Positions 51,135-60,429 of a DNA stretch of 64,000 bases are shown here, piece after piece; positions within the stretch are counted from its first letter, which is position 1, and each line of letters begins with the position of its first letter. The stretch covers positions 310,001-374,000 of the forward strand of contig NZ_JAGGJW010000006.1 of the NCBI RefSeq assembly GCF_017873175.1, written 5' to 3'. Origin of the DNA: Neorhizobium petrolearium. Its GTDB lineage: Bacteria; Pseudomonadota; Alphaproteobacteria; Rhizobiales; Rhizobiaceae. The notes below the pieces were generated by a model. It saw only the letters and a program-made list of their open reading frames with translations, was not told where the DNA came from and did not search any database. The translations under genes were made by a program, and so were the position numbers.

Positions 51135-54100
51135 ATGCCGCAGTTTTTTATCGACCGGCCGGTCTTTGCCTGGGTCATCGCCATCATGATCGCGATCACC
51201 GGACTGATCGCCATTCCCCAGTTGCCGGTGTCGCGTTTTCCCACAATTGCCCCGCCGAGCGTATCGATCTTCGCGAGTTATCCGGGCGCCACGCCCCAGA
51301 CGATCAATGACAGCGTCACAAGCCTGATCGAGCGCGAGATTTCGGGCGCCAAGAATGTGCTCTATTTCGATTCCTCCGCTGATTCCTCGGGATCGACCAC
51401 CGTCACGGTGACGTTCAAGCCGGGGACCGACCCGCAACTGGCCCAGGTGGATATCCAGAACAGGTTGAAGGCCGTCGAGCCGCGACTGCCAGAGCAGGTG
51501 CGCCGCAGCGGGCTTTCCGTCGAATCCGCCTCCTCCGGCTTCCTGATGATTGTCTCCCTGAAGTCGAAGGATGGAACCCTCAACGAGATAGCGCTGGATG
51601 ACTATCTCGTGCGCAACATCGCGCCCGAACTCAAGCGCGTGGCCGGCGTCGGTCGCGTCCAGTCCTTCGGCTCGGAAGAGGCCATGCGCGTCTGGGTCGA
51701 TCCGGCGCGCCTCGTGGCCCATTCCATTTCCATGGAAGAGGTGACGCAGGCGATCCAGTCGCAAAACCTTCAGGTGGCGCCCGGCCGGCTGGGCGATGCC
51801 CCGACAATTTCCGGTCAGAAGGTCACCGTGCCGCTCAATATCAGGGGCCAGCTTCAGACCGTGGACGAATTCGCAGAGGTGATTTTGCGATCGAACCCGG
51901 ATGGTTCGCGCCTGACCCTCGGCGAGGTCGCCCGGATCGAGGTCGGATCCCAATCGTCCGGGTTTGCCATTCTCGATGGTGGCAAGCCCGCGACCGCTGC
52001 CGCCATTCAGATGACGCCCGGTGCCAATGCGGTGAGCACGTCGGGCGGCGTGCGGGCGCGGCTTGCGGAACTTGCGCTCACCCTGCCCGTCGGCCTTGAG
52101 TATGCGATTTCCTATGACACGGCGCCCTTCGTCAAAGTGTCGATCCAGAAGGTCGCACAGACGCTCGGCGAAGCCATGGTGCTCGTCTTCCTGATCATGC
52201 TGCTCTTCCTGCAGAACATTCGCTACACGCTCATTCCGGCGATCGTCGCGCCCATCGCATTGCTCGGCACCTTCGCCGTCATGCTGGCGATCGGCTATTC
52301 GATCAATGTCCTGACGATGTTCGGAATGGTTCTGGCCATCGGCATCATCGTCGACGATGCCATTGTCGTGGTCGAAAATGTCGAGCGGCTGATGGCAACG
52401 GAGGGACTGTCCCCACGGGATGCAACCCGCAAGGCAATGAGCGAGATCACGGGCGCCGTTATCGGCATTACCCTTGTGCTGACGGCCGTCCTTCTTCCGA
52501 TGGGGCTGGCGTCGGGTTCGGTCGGCGCGATCTACCGTCAGTTCACGGTCTCGATGGCCGTTTCGATCCTCTTTTCCGCTTTCCTGGCCCTCAGCCTGAC
52601 GCCGGCTCTCTGCGCCACGCTGCTGAAGCCGGTCAGTCACGACCACCATCCGCGCAGGGGCATTTTCGGCTGGTTCAACCGTGGCTTTGACGGGTTGACG
52701 CAGCGTTATGTCGGCTGGGTTTCGAGCCTGTTGCAAAAGACCGGTCGGACAGCCGTCGTCTACCTCGCAATTGTCGCGGCGGTCGCCTACGGCTACGTCG
52801 CGCTGTCCACCACATTCGTGCCGGAAGAAGACCAGGGCTCCTTCATGACCTCCTTCACCCTGCCTGCAGAAGCAACGGCAGAGCGCACCCGTGACGTGGT
52901 CGACCTCTATGAGAAGCATGTGCAAACGCGACCGGATATCGTCAACAATCTGACGATCATGGGCTTCGGCTTTTCCGGCTCCGGTGCCAACACGGCCATG
53001 TCGTTCACGACCATGAAGGACTGGGGCCAGCGCTCGACAACGGTCGATGACGAAGTGAATGCGGCAACGCAAGCCATGGCCGCCGCAAACGAGGGCGAGA
53101 TCATGAGCATGAAGCCGCCGGCCATCGATGAACTCGGCACCACCTCGGGTTTTTCGCTGAGACTGCAGGATCGCGCCAATCATGGAGAAAAGGCGCTGGC
53201 AGCGGTCGCCGCCCAGCTCACAGAACTCGCATCGCAGAGCCGGCTCCTCAGCGACGTCCGCGTCGACGGGCTTCCCAGCGGTCCGAGCGTCACGCTGACC
53301 GTCGACCGCCAGAAGGCCAGTGCGCTCGGCGTGGCCTATCCCACCATCAGCGACACGCTGGGCGCGGCCGTCGGCTCGACCTATGTCAATGATTTCCCGC
53401 GCAATGGGCGGTTGCAGCAGGTCATCGTCCAGGCCGAGCCGGCAAGTCGCATGCAGGTCGACGATATTCTCGACCTGCATGTGCGAAGCGATACCGGCAA
53501 GATGGTTCGCCTGTCCGAGATCGTCACGACGCAATGGTCGACCATCCCGCTGCAGGTGACGCGCTACAACGGCTACCCCTCGATCAGCTTTTCCGGCTCC
53601 GCCGCCAGAGGCGTATCGAGTGGCAAGGCCATGGACGAGATCGAACGCCTAGCGCTGAAGCTTCCCAAGGGATTTGCCGTCGAGTGGACGGGGCAATCGC
53701 TGCAGGAACGGCAGTCCGGTGCCCAGGCGCCGATGCTGATGGCCTTTTCCTTCCTTGTCGTGTTCCTGGTTCTGGCCGCGCTCTACGAAAGCTGGACTGT
53801 GCCGCTCTCGGTCATGCTCGTGGTGCCGCTCGGCGTGATCGGTGCCGTGATCGCGGTGCATCTGCGCGGCCTTGAAAACGATGTCTTCTTCAAGGTCGGC
53901 TTGATCACCCTGATCGGTCTTTCGGCCAAGAATGCCGTGCTGATCGTTGAGTTCGCGCGCAAACGCCAGATGGACGGTCTGGGGCTGGTGGACGCCGTCG
54001 TCGAAGCCGCACGCTTGCGCCTGCGCCCCATCGTCATGACCTCGCTCGCCTTTACGCTGGGTGTCGTGCCCCTGGTCATTGCATCGGGTGCAAGCTCGGA

Positions 54101-54248
54101 AACCCAGAACGCGATCGGAACCGGCCTGTTTGGCGGAATGATTTCCGGCACGGTGCTCGCAGTGCTGTTCGTTCCGGTCTTCTACCTCGTTGTCATCCGG
54201 CTGACGCGTCACCAGATCGAGCCGCAGGCGCTTTGCCGAAATACTTAG
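51135..54248 (+). CDS. RND multidrug efflux permease (AcrB/MexD-like, HAE1)
   Basis: This pump of about 1,037 residues starts MPQFFIDRPVFAWVIAIMIA. It has twelve helices, two large periplasmic loops, and the proton-relay residues DD in GIIVDDAIVVVENVERLM and K in LSAKNAVLIVEFARKRQ. The porter domain begins SYPGATPQTINDSVTSLIER. ATG 51135 is favoured by AAGGAG at six bases (51132 is the alternative). It pairs with the adaptor upstream and uses a TolC-like partner encoded elsewhere. Confidence 0.95.
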   Translation: MPQFFIDRPVFAWVIAIMIAITGLIAIPQLPVSRFPTIAPPSVSIFASYPGATPQTINDSVTSLIEREISGAKNVLYFDSSADSSGSTTVTVTFKPGTDPQLAQVDIQNRLKAVEPRLPEQVRRSGLSVESASSGFLMIVSLKSKDGTLNEIALDDYLVRNIAPELKRVAGVGRVQSFGSEEAMRVWVDPARLVAHSISMEEVTQAIQSQNLQVAPGRLGDAPTISGQKVTVPLNIRGQLQTVDEFAEVILRSNPDGSRLTLGEVARIEVGSQSSGFAILDGGKPATAAAIQMTPGANAVSTSGGVRARLAELALTLPVGLEYAISYDTAPFVKVSIQKVAQTLGEAMVLVFLIMLLFLQNIRYTLIPAIVAPIALLGTFAVMLAIGYSINVLTMFGMVLAIGIIVDDAIVVVENVERLMATEGLSPRDATRKAMSEITGAVIGITLVLTAVLLPMGLASGSVGAIYRQFTVSMAVSILFSAFLALSLTPALCATLLKPVSHDHHPRRGIFGWFNRGFDGLTQRYVGWVSSLLQKTGRTAVVYLAIVAAVAYGYVALSTTFVPEEDQGSFMTSFTLPAEATAERTRDVVDLYEKHVQTRPDIVNNLTIMGFGFSGSGANTAMSFTTMKDWGQRSTTVDDEVNAATQAMAAANEGEIMSMKPPAIDELGTTSGFSLRLQDRANHGEKALAAVAAQLTELASQSRLLSDVRVDGLPSGPSVTLTVDRQKASALGVAYPTISDTLGAAVGSTYVNDFPRNGRLQQVIVQAEPASRMQVDDILDLHVRSDTGKMVRLSEIVTTQWSTIPLQVTRYNGYPSISFSGSAARGVSSGKAMDEIERLALKLPKGFAVEWTGQSLQERQSGAQAPMLMAFSFLVVFLVLAALYESWTVPLSVMLVVPLGVIGAVIAVHLRGLENDVFFKVGLITLIGLSAKNAVLIVEFARKRQMDGLGLVDAVVEAARLRLRPIVMTSLAFTLGVVPLVIASGASSETQNAIGTGLFGGMISGTVLAVLFVPVFYLVVIRLTRHQIEPQALCRNT

Positions 54249-54358
54249 GCTTTCAGAGGGCGACGACGTAAGCATCCCTTGGATCCGGCAGCGTCCGTTT
54301 TCACCGCCCAAGCGACGGAAGCGGACGGTCTCCCGCTCGCCCATCCGTTCATGACCCA

Positions 54359-54546
54359 AGGGTCCCCAGCCGATTTTTTAAGAGTTTCAGGCGTCGTTGA
54401 GATCTGGAGTATGTCACATGGCTCGTGACGCTAAAATCGCGCCAAGTAACTGCAAAGACGTCACTTTTATCAGGTGGGAAATGACAGTTATTGAGCGCGG
54501 GAAACATGCCAAAAATGGCTTGCCTGGGGACCTTGGATTCTCACGT
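54359..54546. repeat. dispersed intergenic repeat, copy C
   Basis: GGGTCCCCAGCCGATTTTTT opens and AAAAATGGCTTGCCTGGGGA closes a ~185-bp unit, so the ends are inverted repeats. The core ACTGCAAAGACGTCACTTTT equals, inverted, part of copy A. It is followed by TGGATTCTCAC as in copies A and B. The right end runs into the 3' end of the OsmC-like gene. Confidence 0.7.
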
Positions 54547-54901
54547 AAGTTTCAAGAGCTCGCTTACCGAACTTGCGGACATTGGTGTGCAGCAGATCGA
54601 GGCGACGATCCTCCTCGTCGGTATCGACGATGATTTCATAGTCGATGGAGATCATCTTTGGCGGGCTGTCCTGTCGGACGCCGTGGAGCTTGACCTCGAC
54701 GCCACGCAAATCGAACTTCAGCATCGGCGTCACCCGTTCAACGCCCTTGATCATGCAGGCTGCGAGGAAGAGTTCGGCCGGGTTGAAGGCGTCCAAGCGG
54801 CCGCTCACGTCGGTGTCGAGCGTAATTTCCGCTTGTTTCGTGGTGGTGAGGCTTCGGTGTGCGTCGATGCGGCGTGCTTCTATAGAATATTCCAGCATCA
54901 T
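54488..54901 (-). CDS. OsmC-family protein with C-terminus replaced by repeat sequence
   Basis: From ATG 54901 (MMLEYSIEARRIDAHRSLTT) the frame has LDTDVSGRLDAFNPAELFLA, ACMIKGVERV (with the resolving-type Cys) and LHTNVRKFG, typical of OsmC/Ohr-like peroxidase folds. After NVRKFG the last ~25 residues (KRALETYVRIQGPQASHFWH...) are encoded by repeat copy C and replace the normal ending. The start overlaps the thioredoxin-like pseudogene stop. Function is doubtful. Confidence 0.75.
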   Translation of the reverse strand: MMLEYSIEARRIDAHRSLTTTKQAEITLDTDVSGRLDAFNPAELFLAACMIKGVERVTPMLKFDLRGVEVKLHGVRQDSPPKMISIDYEIIVDTDEEDRRLDLLHTNVRKFGKRALETYVRIQGPQASHFWHVSRAQ

Positions 54902-55133
54902 GCCCTCAGCCACGTCTTGAGGGCGGCTTCCTTCGGCAGTCCGTATAAACAATCTTGCCGTCTGTGGCGATGCCAGGCGCCGAGGCGATGCCGAATTTCG
55001 CGATCTCGGCATGGTCAATCGCCTTCTCGACCTTAACGTCGACGCCGAATTTGACTGCGGCGTCCTTCATCATCGCCTCCGCGGCCTCGCAGCACTAGCA
55101 ACCGGACCCGAGCACCTTCACGTCCTTCATCAT
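54898..55133 (-). pseudogene. thioredoxin-family small redox protein (CxxC), disrupted
   Basis: From ATG 55133 (AAGGA upstream) the frame reads MMKDVKVLGSGC, then TAG, then CCEAAEAMMKDAAVKFGVDV, EKAIDHAEIAKFGIASAPGI and ATDGKIVYT. Without the amber the site would be C-x-C-C, a CxxC motif. A one-base shift follows, after which GLPKEAALKTWLRA restores the usual ending and the stop overlaps the OsmC start. It is related to the thioredoxin-like proteins found in arsenic or metal operons. Confidence 0.7.
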
Positions 55134-55316
55134 ACGTATTCCTTGTGTGTCTCAGTGAAACGGCATGTTGAACAGGAGGCCGACGGCATATGCGCCCCTC
55201 CGCACACTTGCCAATCAAACAGAAGCCGCAGTTTGATCGAGATCATTGCGAATGCCGCGGCCAAGGCGCAGCAAAGATAGCATGAGTTGTCTCCACCTCC
55301 ACCGCAGGGAACGTAT

Positions 55317-56564
55317 ATGCTTGAAGTTCCAAAGCCGATCATGAAGGAGACCCCTTCAGTCATCGAAAGGGCACAGGACCAAGCCATCGGAAAGACACGG
55401 CGACGATCGGCTCGTGTTTACGCGTTCGCTATCGTGCTGGCCGTAGCCATTGGCGCAGGTTTCGGCGCATGGGCGATGCTCCTGCGCCCGATCGAGGTTC
55501 AGGTCGCGAGCACCGAGCAAGACGTGCCCGTGCAGGTCTTCGGCCTCGGGACGGTCGAGGCGCGGGTGACTTCGAGGATTGGCTTCAAGGTGTCCGGCGT
55601 AGTGGTCGACTTGCGCGCCGATGTCGGAGATCGCGTTGCCAAGGGCGCGGTTCTGGCCCGTCTTGATGATCGTGAGCAGAATGCACAGGTCGCTCGGGCA
55701 AACGCGATGGTCCAACAGGCCGAAGCCAATCTTCAAAGAGCTACTGCAAGCGTCGAAAAGGCTCATGTGAACCACGCGAATGCCAAGAGCATCAACGAGC
55801 GCCGGCAATCGCTGCTAAAGGGCAATACCACCTCGCTTGAAGCGGCGCAGACAGCACAAGCGGCACAGGACGCAGCCTTGGCCGATGTGAATCTGGCGCA
55901 AAGCGATCTCCTGGTGGCCAAGGCCAATATTGGCGACGCCAAAGCGCAACAGCAACTGCAATCAACCATATTGGACTTTTACGCCCTCACGGCGCCCTAC
56001 GATGCCATGGTGACCACGCGCCTCAAGGAACTCGGCTCCGCGCTCGGCGCGGGTGAGCCGGTGTTCACGCTGATCGACCCAGAGACCGTTTGGGCGCTCG
56101 CTTACGTCGACGAGAGCAAGGCCGGCGAGATCACCGTCGGCGAGCCCGCTGAGATCGTGCTGCGATCTCAGCCTGGCAGGCGTATCGCCGGCCACGTCGC
56201 GCGTATCCAGCCGGAAAGCGACCGGGTCAACGAGGAGCGGCGGGTCGAGATCACGTTCGATATGCAGCCCGACGAGTTGTATCTCGGCGAACAGGCTGAG
56301 GCTCACATCACGACCGTCCGCCTTCCGCAGGCGCTATTGGTCCCGGAGGCGGCCATCGCTGGGCTCGGCGGCAATCAAGGGACCGTATGGACCATCGAGG
56401 ACGGATACCTGGAGCAGCGCAACGTGACACTCGGACACCGGCTGCTCGACGGGCGTTTTGAGGTCACCGGTGGTGTCCCGGAGCACGCCCTCGTTCTCAA
56501 GATGTTGCGCAGCGGGCTGCGCGTCGGCCGTGCAGCAAAGGTCGCCGAAGGGGCAAGTCGATGA
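55317..56564 (+). CDS. ABC exporter membrane-fusion protein (HlyD/MacA-like)
   Basis: This 415-residue protein has an N-terminal membrane anchor (RVYAFAIVLAVAIGAGFGAW). Lipoyl halves (VTSRIGFKVSGVVVDLRADV...GAVLARLDD) surround a long helical hairpin (about residues 130-215), and a beta-barrel follows (LVPEAAIAGLGGNQGTVWTI). ATG 55317 has AGGGA at eight bases. The stop overlaps the FtsX-like gene by ATGA, so the three exporter genes form an operon. Confidence 0.9.
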   Translation: MLEVPKPIMKETPSVIERAQDQAIGKTRRRSARVYAFAIVLAVAIGAGFGAWAMLLRPIEVQVASTEQDVPVQVFGLGTVEARVTSRIGFKVSGVVVDLRADVGDRVAKGAVLARLDDREQNAQVARANAMVQQAEANLQRATASVEKAHVNHANAKSINERRQSLLKGNTTSLEAAQTAQAAQDAALADVNLAQSDLLVAKANIGDAKAQQQLQSTILDFYALTAPYDAMVTTRLKELGSALGAGEPVFTLIDPETVWALAYVDESKAGEITVGEPAEIVLRSQPGRRIAGHVARIQPESDRVNEERRVEITFDMQPDELYLGEQAEAHITTVRLPQALLVPEAAIAGLGGNQGTVWTIEDGYLEQRNVTLGHRLLDGRFEVTGGVPEHALVLKMLRSGLRVGRAAKVAEGASR

Positions 56565-57706
56565 ACTTGGCCTACCGGGACATTAAACACAATCTCCTGC
56601 GTTTCGTCCTGACCAACTTCGGATTGAGCCTGCTGTTGGGTATCGTCATCATGATGACCGGCGTTTATGGCGGCCTGATCGATGACGCATTGCGGCAGGC
56701 CCGCGCGGCCAATGCGGATCTCTGGGTGGTCGAGGCCGGGACCAATGGGCCATTCGCTGAATCGTCGCGCATTCCGGGCGACACCAGGGAACTGGTGAGC
56801 CGGGTCTACGGTGTGCAGCGCGCCGGGTCTGTCACATATCAATCGGTCCAGACTGAACTGAACGGCGCACCGCACCGCCTGTTTCTCATCGGCTTCGAGC
56901 CAGGCAGGCCCGGCGGACCGCGCCAGCTCTCGGCTGGTCGCGACATCTTGCGCGGCCACTATGAAATGATCGTCGACCGTTCCGCCGGTCTTGAGTTGGG
57001 CCAGGAAGTCATGCTGGGGACCCGTGATCACAAATTCTCCGTTGTCGGACTGATGCGCAGCGAAGTCACTTCTTCCGGCGATCCCGTCGCCTACATTACC
57101 TTGCGTGACGCACAAGCGCTCCAGTTCGAATTGGCACCCCCGGCTTCGCGGCGCGAGCAGGCGCGCGGGGGATCCATGGAGACCAACGACCAGATCAATG
57201 CTGTCATAGCCAAGGTGTCACCCTATGTTCCGGTCGCCGAGACAGCGGCGGCGCTCTCGCGGTGGAAGCACCTGACGGCCCTCACGCAGGTCCAGCAGGA
57301 GACTTTGCTGAGCAAGTTCGTGATCGAAAAGGCGCGTAAGCAGCAGCTTCTGATCATGGTTCTGCTGATCATCGTGTCGGCCGTCATCATCGCGCTGATC
57401 ATCTATACGATGACTATGGACAAGGTGCGCTCGATCGCCACACTCAAATTTGTCGGAGCGCCTGATCGCACCATCATCGGCCTTATCGTTCAGCAATCCC
57501 TTTCGTTGGGGATCACCGGCTACGTCGCTGGGCTCGCGCTTGTCTTTATTTTCAGGCCCTTTTTCCCGCGGCGGCTGGTATTCGATCCAGAGAGCGTTAT
57601 GGCCGTGTTCGCGATCACGATCGTGGTCTGCCTTGCCGCGAGCACCCTGGGCATCCGGCTCGCGCTCAAGGTGGACCCGGCGGAAGCACTCTCGGCGGCA
57701 GGGTAA
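56561..57706 (+). CDS. FtsX-like ABC exporter permease (MacB/DevC type)
   Basis: This 381-residue permease has an N-terminal helix (FVLTNFGLSLLLGIVIMMTG), a periplasmic domain of about 210 residues (DLWVVEAGTNGPFAESSRIP...), and three C-terminal helices (LLIMVLLIIVSAVIIALIIY; ITGYVAGLALVFIF; MAVFAITIVVCLAASTLG). The coupling motif RSIATLKFVGAPDRTIIGLI and LKVDPAEALSAAG ending are of the MacB/LolCE family. The separate ATPase follows by four bases. Confidence 0.9.
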   Translation: MNLAYRDIKHNLLRFVLTNFGLSLLLGIVIMMTGVYGGLIDDALRQARAANADLWVVEAGTNGPFAESSRIPGDTRELVSRVYGVQRAGSVTYQSVQTELNGAPHRLFLIGFEPGRPGGPRQLSAGRDILRGHYEMIVDRSAGLELGQEVMLGTRDHKFSVVGLMRSEVTSSGDPVAYITLRDAQALQFELAPPASRREQARGGSMETNDQINAVIAKVSPYVPVAETAAALSRWKHLTALTQVQQETLLSKFVIEKARKQQLLIMVLLIIVSAVIIALIIYTMTMDKVRSIATLKFVGAPDRTIIGLIVQQSLSLGITGYVAGLALVFIFRPFFPRRLVFDPESVMAVFAITIVVCLAASTLGIRLALKVDPAEALSAAG

Positions 57707-57710
57707 GATC

Positions 57711-58442
57711 ATGACCGAACCAGGCAGACAAGCGGTCGTGAGGGTCGAACATCTCTCCAAGCATTTCGGCGCAGGGAGTGCGCGGGTCGACGCGCTGATC
57801 GATATCAACATGGAGGTCCCTTCCGGCCAGGTCGTCGGTCTCATGGGGCCGAGCGGTTCGGGCAAGACCACGCTGCTGAACTGCATGGCCTGCATTCTGG
57901 AGCCAAGCGGCGGCCGGCTCACGCTCGACGGCGAAGCCGTCTATGATGACCATTGGCTCAAGGCAGACCTGCGCCGGTTGCGGCTCGACAAGATCGGCTT
58001 CATTTTCCAGTATCCCAATCTGCTGCCGTTCCTCGACGCCACCGACAATGTCGCCGTGGTGCTCCACCTTGCGGGACTAGGCGCCGCGGCAGCCCATAAG
58101 CATGCTGTTGAATTGCTCGATTATCTTGAGGTCGGCCATCGCAAGCACGCAATGCCCGCGCAACTGTCCGGCGGTGAAGCCCAGCGGGTGGCCATTGCTC
58201 GCGCGCTCGCCAATCGGCCGCGCATCATCCTCGCCGACGAACCGACCGCGCCGCTTGATTCCGCCCGCGCCCGCATCGTGATGGATTTGTTACGGCGGAT
58301 CGCGATCGACCAGAGCGCGGCTATTATCGTCGTCACGCACGACGAGATGATCCTCGACCGCTTCGACCATATTTACCGGCTGCGCGACGGTCGCCTGGAA
58401 ACCGACGAGCTTTCGCGCGCTCCAGCGGGAGTTGACCACTGA
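57711..58442 (+). CDS. ABC exporter ATPase (DevA/LolD-like)
   Basis: This 243-residue ATPase has Walker A GPSGSGKTTLLN, Q-loop IGFIFQYPNLLP, signature LSGGEAQRVAIARAL, Walker B RIILADEPT and H-loop VVTHDEM. The D-loop region is TAPLDSARA, where relatives usually have TAALDS or TGNLDS. With the HlyD-like and FtsX-like proteins it forms a tripartite exporter. Substrate is not visible. Confidence 0.93.
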   Translation: MTEPGRQAVVRVEHLSKHFGAGSARVDALIDINMEVPSGQVVGLMGPSGSGKTTLLNCMACILEPSGGRLTLDGEAVYDDHWLKADLRRLRLDKIGFIFQYPNLLPFLDATDNVAVVLHLAGLGAAAAHKHAVELLDYLEVGHRKHAMPAQLSGGEAQRVAIARALANRPRIILADEPTAPLDSARARIVMDLLRRIAIDQSAAIIVVTHDEMILDRFDHIYRLRDGRLETDELSRAPAGVDH

Positions 58443-59025
58443 TACTCGCTTTGTCGCTGCCGTGAGCCGGCGGATTCGCCGCTTGTTGCCACATCCCGTG
58501 GAACCCGCAGCGACAAGACGTTTCGGAACTGGGAGCATCCTCGCGCAGACGCAGATCGATACGTCCCTACCGGATGTGTTTCGGATACTCTCAACCCACA
58601 ATGCTGTGTGTGGAAAACCTTCTTGATACGGAGTTGAGAACCGTCGCGGCAATGATTGCGGCCTGCGCAATGGGCTCAAGCTCACAGGCAGATCGGCCAG
58701 AGCGCGCCTTGAGCGTCGGCTCCCGCGCCACCGATGAAATCATTCCTGCCGCCGCAGAAGATGGGATTTTCCCTTCCTCAGGCCAGCCGGCTTTGTGAAG
58801 GCGCTCTTCTATTTGTATTTCCAGGGCGGCAAAACGATGATCGAGCGATAGGGCGCGGCCGGGCCTCGCCTGGCGAGGTGAAGCGCAGATAATTGCCGTG
58901 TCCATTGCGTCTCGCCGCCGCTCTGAATAGGTTTCGACGGACAGGATTCAGGCGAGCCAATCGGGCAATTCGGCCCCTGATAGGTCCTTTCGCCGATCAA
59001 GATGCGCATGAGATGGGATCAAAGC
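58443..59025. other. intergenic, no gene supported
   Basis: The 580 bases between the exporter ATPase and cbpA hold several overlapping frames on both strands. A minus-strand frame with SLDHRFAALEIQIEERLHKA looks helical, but it has no ribosome binding site or family match, and its plus-strand counterpart is equally open. Confidence 0.4.
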
Positions 59026-59949
59026 ATGACCGACCCTTATGAGATCCTCGGCGTGGCCCGCACCGCGACCGACAAGGAGATAAAGGACGCGTTCAAGAGG
59101 CTGGCGCGCAAATATCACCCTGACCTGAATCCGGATGACAGGACGGCCGAGGCGCGGTTCAAGGCCATCTCGGCGGCAAACGACCTGCTGAAAGACAAGG
59201 AAAAGCGTCGGCGGTTCGATGCGGGCGAGATCGACGCCAGCGGCGCGGAGAAGCCCCAACAGCGGTACTACCGAGATTTTGCCGATGGACCTGCTTACGC
59301 CTCGCACGCTGCACAGGATGGCTTCGCCAGCAACGAGGATCTGGAGGATTTCCTGGCTCGCGCGTTTGGCGCCGGGGCCGGGACGCGACGGTCGCAGGGC
59401 CCGTTCCGGGCGCGGGGGCAGGATGTGAGCTATGTGCTGCCTGTCAGCTTCATGGATGCCGCCAATGGGGGCATTCGCACCATTACATTGCCGGAGGGCA
59501 AGACGCTGAATGTGTCGATTCCGGAGGGGGCGGAAGACCGGCAGATGTTGCGGTTGAAAGGCCAGGGCATGCCCGGCTTCGGCGGCGGGCCGGCAGGTGA
59601 CGCTTTTGTCGAGCTGCATGTCGAGCCGCATGCGTTTTTCCACCGCAAGGACGACAATATCCATGTGGAGGTACCAATCACGCTGAAGGAAGCCGTACTG
59701 GGCGCGCGCATCAACGTGCCGACGATCAGTGGCCCGGTCGCAATGACGATTCCGAAAGGCGCAAACACCGGCCAGACGCTGCGACTGCGCGACAAGGGAG
59801 TCTTCGACAGCAAGACCGGCAAGCGCGGGCACCAGTTGATCACCTTGAAAGTCGTTCTGCCCGCCGACGAAGAGCCAGAATTGGCTGCGTTTCTAGAGAC
59901 CTGGCAGCCGAAGACCGCGGACGAGCCGCGCAAGGAGATGCTGAAATGA
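59026..59949 (+). CDS. cbpA: DnaJ-type co-chaperone CbpA
   Basis: This 307-residue protein has a J domain (MTDPYEILGVARTATDKEIK; KYHPDLNPDD with HPD) and a linker without the DnaJ zinc finger. Two DnaJ C-terminal substrate-binding domains follow (VSIPEGAEDRQMLRLKGQGM; LRLRDKGVFDSKTGKRGHQL). CbpA types are stress and nucleoid-associated Hsp40s that stimulate DnaK. ATG 59026 is chosen at the J-domain start. Its stop overlaps cbpM by ATGA. Confidence 0.94.
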   Translation: MTDPYEILGVARTATDKEIKDAFKRLARKYHPDLNPDDRTAEARFKAISAANDLLKDKEKRRRFDAGEIDASGAEKPQQRYYRDFADGPAYASHAAQDGFASNEDLEDFLARAFGAGAGTRRSQGPFRARGQDVSYVLPVSFMDAANGGIRTITLPEGKTLNVSIPEGAEDRQMLRLKGQGMPGFGGGPAGDAFVELHVEPHAFFHRKDDNIHVEVPITLKEAVLGARINVPTISGPVAMTIPKGANTGQTLRLRDKGVFDSKTGKRGHQLITLKVVLPADEEPELAAFLETWQPKTADEPRKEMLK

Positions 59950-60287
59950 TCCGCGTAGACGAAATTGTCGAGCAGATAGATGCGCTTCAGCAAAGCGATC
60001 TCGACGCCTGGATCCGCGACGCGCTGATCTCGCCACAGGATGAGGACGGTACTCCGGTCTTTTCGGAGATGGAATGCGCACGTATCCGCCTGATCTGTAC
60101 CCTGCATTATGAACTGGAGATCGGCGCGGAGGCACTGCCGGTTTTGCTGTCTCTGGTCGATCAGCTCTACCAGACCCGACGGCGCCTGTTGAAATTGACG
60201 GCTGCCGTGGCGGCGCAGGACAAGGCCGTGCAGACAGCAATCCTAGCGGCAATCGATGCGGGCAGCGGGACCGACGGGGGGACTTAG
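59946..60287 (+). CDS. cbpM: chaperone modulator CbpM
   Basis: This 113-residue MerR-like helical protein has IVEQIDALQQSDLDAWIRDA, FSEMECARIRLICTLHYELE and LPVLLSLVDQLYQTRRRLLK. It is the usual partner that binds the CbpA J domain and inhibits it. Translational coupling with cbpA by ATGA overlap is typical. Confidence 0.92.
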   Translation: MIRVDEIVEQIDALQQSDLDAWIRDALISPQDEDGTPVFSEMECARIRLICTLHYELEIGAEALPVLLSLVDQLYQTRRRLLKLTAAVAAQDKAVQTAILAAIDAGSGTDGGT

Positions 60288-60429
60288 AACCTATTATCGG
60301 CTAAAATTTATCATTCCACGCGACCGCCCTCTTGATCTTCAACGAAACCAGCCGGTACCCACCAATAGGCTCGGGCTTGATGGCCAGCGGCCACTGGCCC
60401 AAATCCGGCACATAAGCTCCACACAGAGA

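Noticed and set aside
51009..53534. A minus-strand open frame of 841 codons opposite the RND pump
   Set aside because: It is antisense to a complete pump gene, rich in His/Arg/Asp, has no family motif, and is typical of shadow frames in GC-rich DNA.
55096..55101. UAG recoding as a special amino acid in the CxxC motif
   Set aside because: The same gene carries a later frameshift and no recoding machinery is visible, so decay is simpler.
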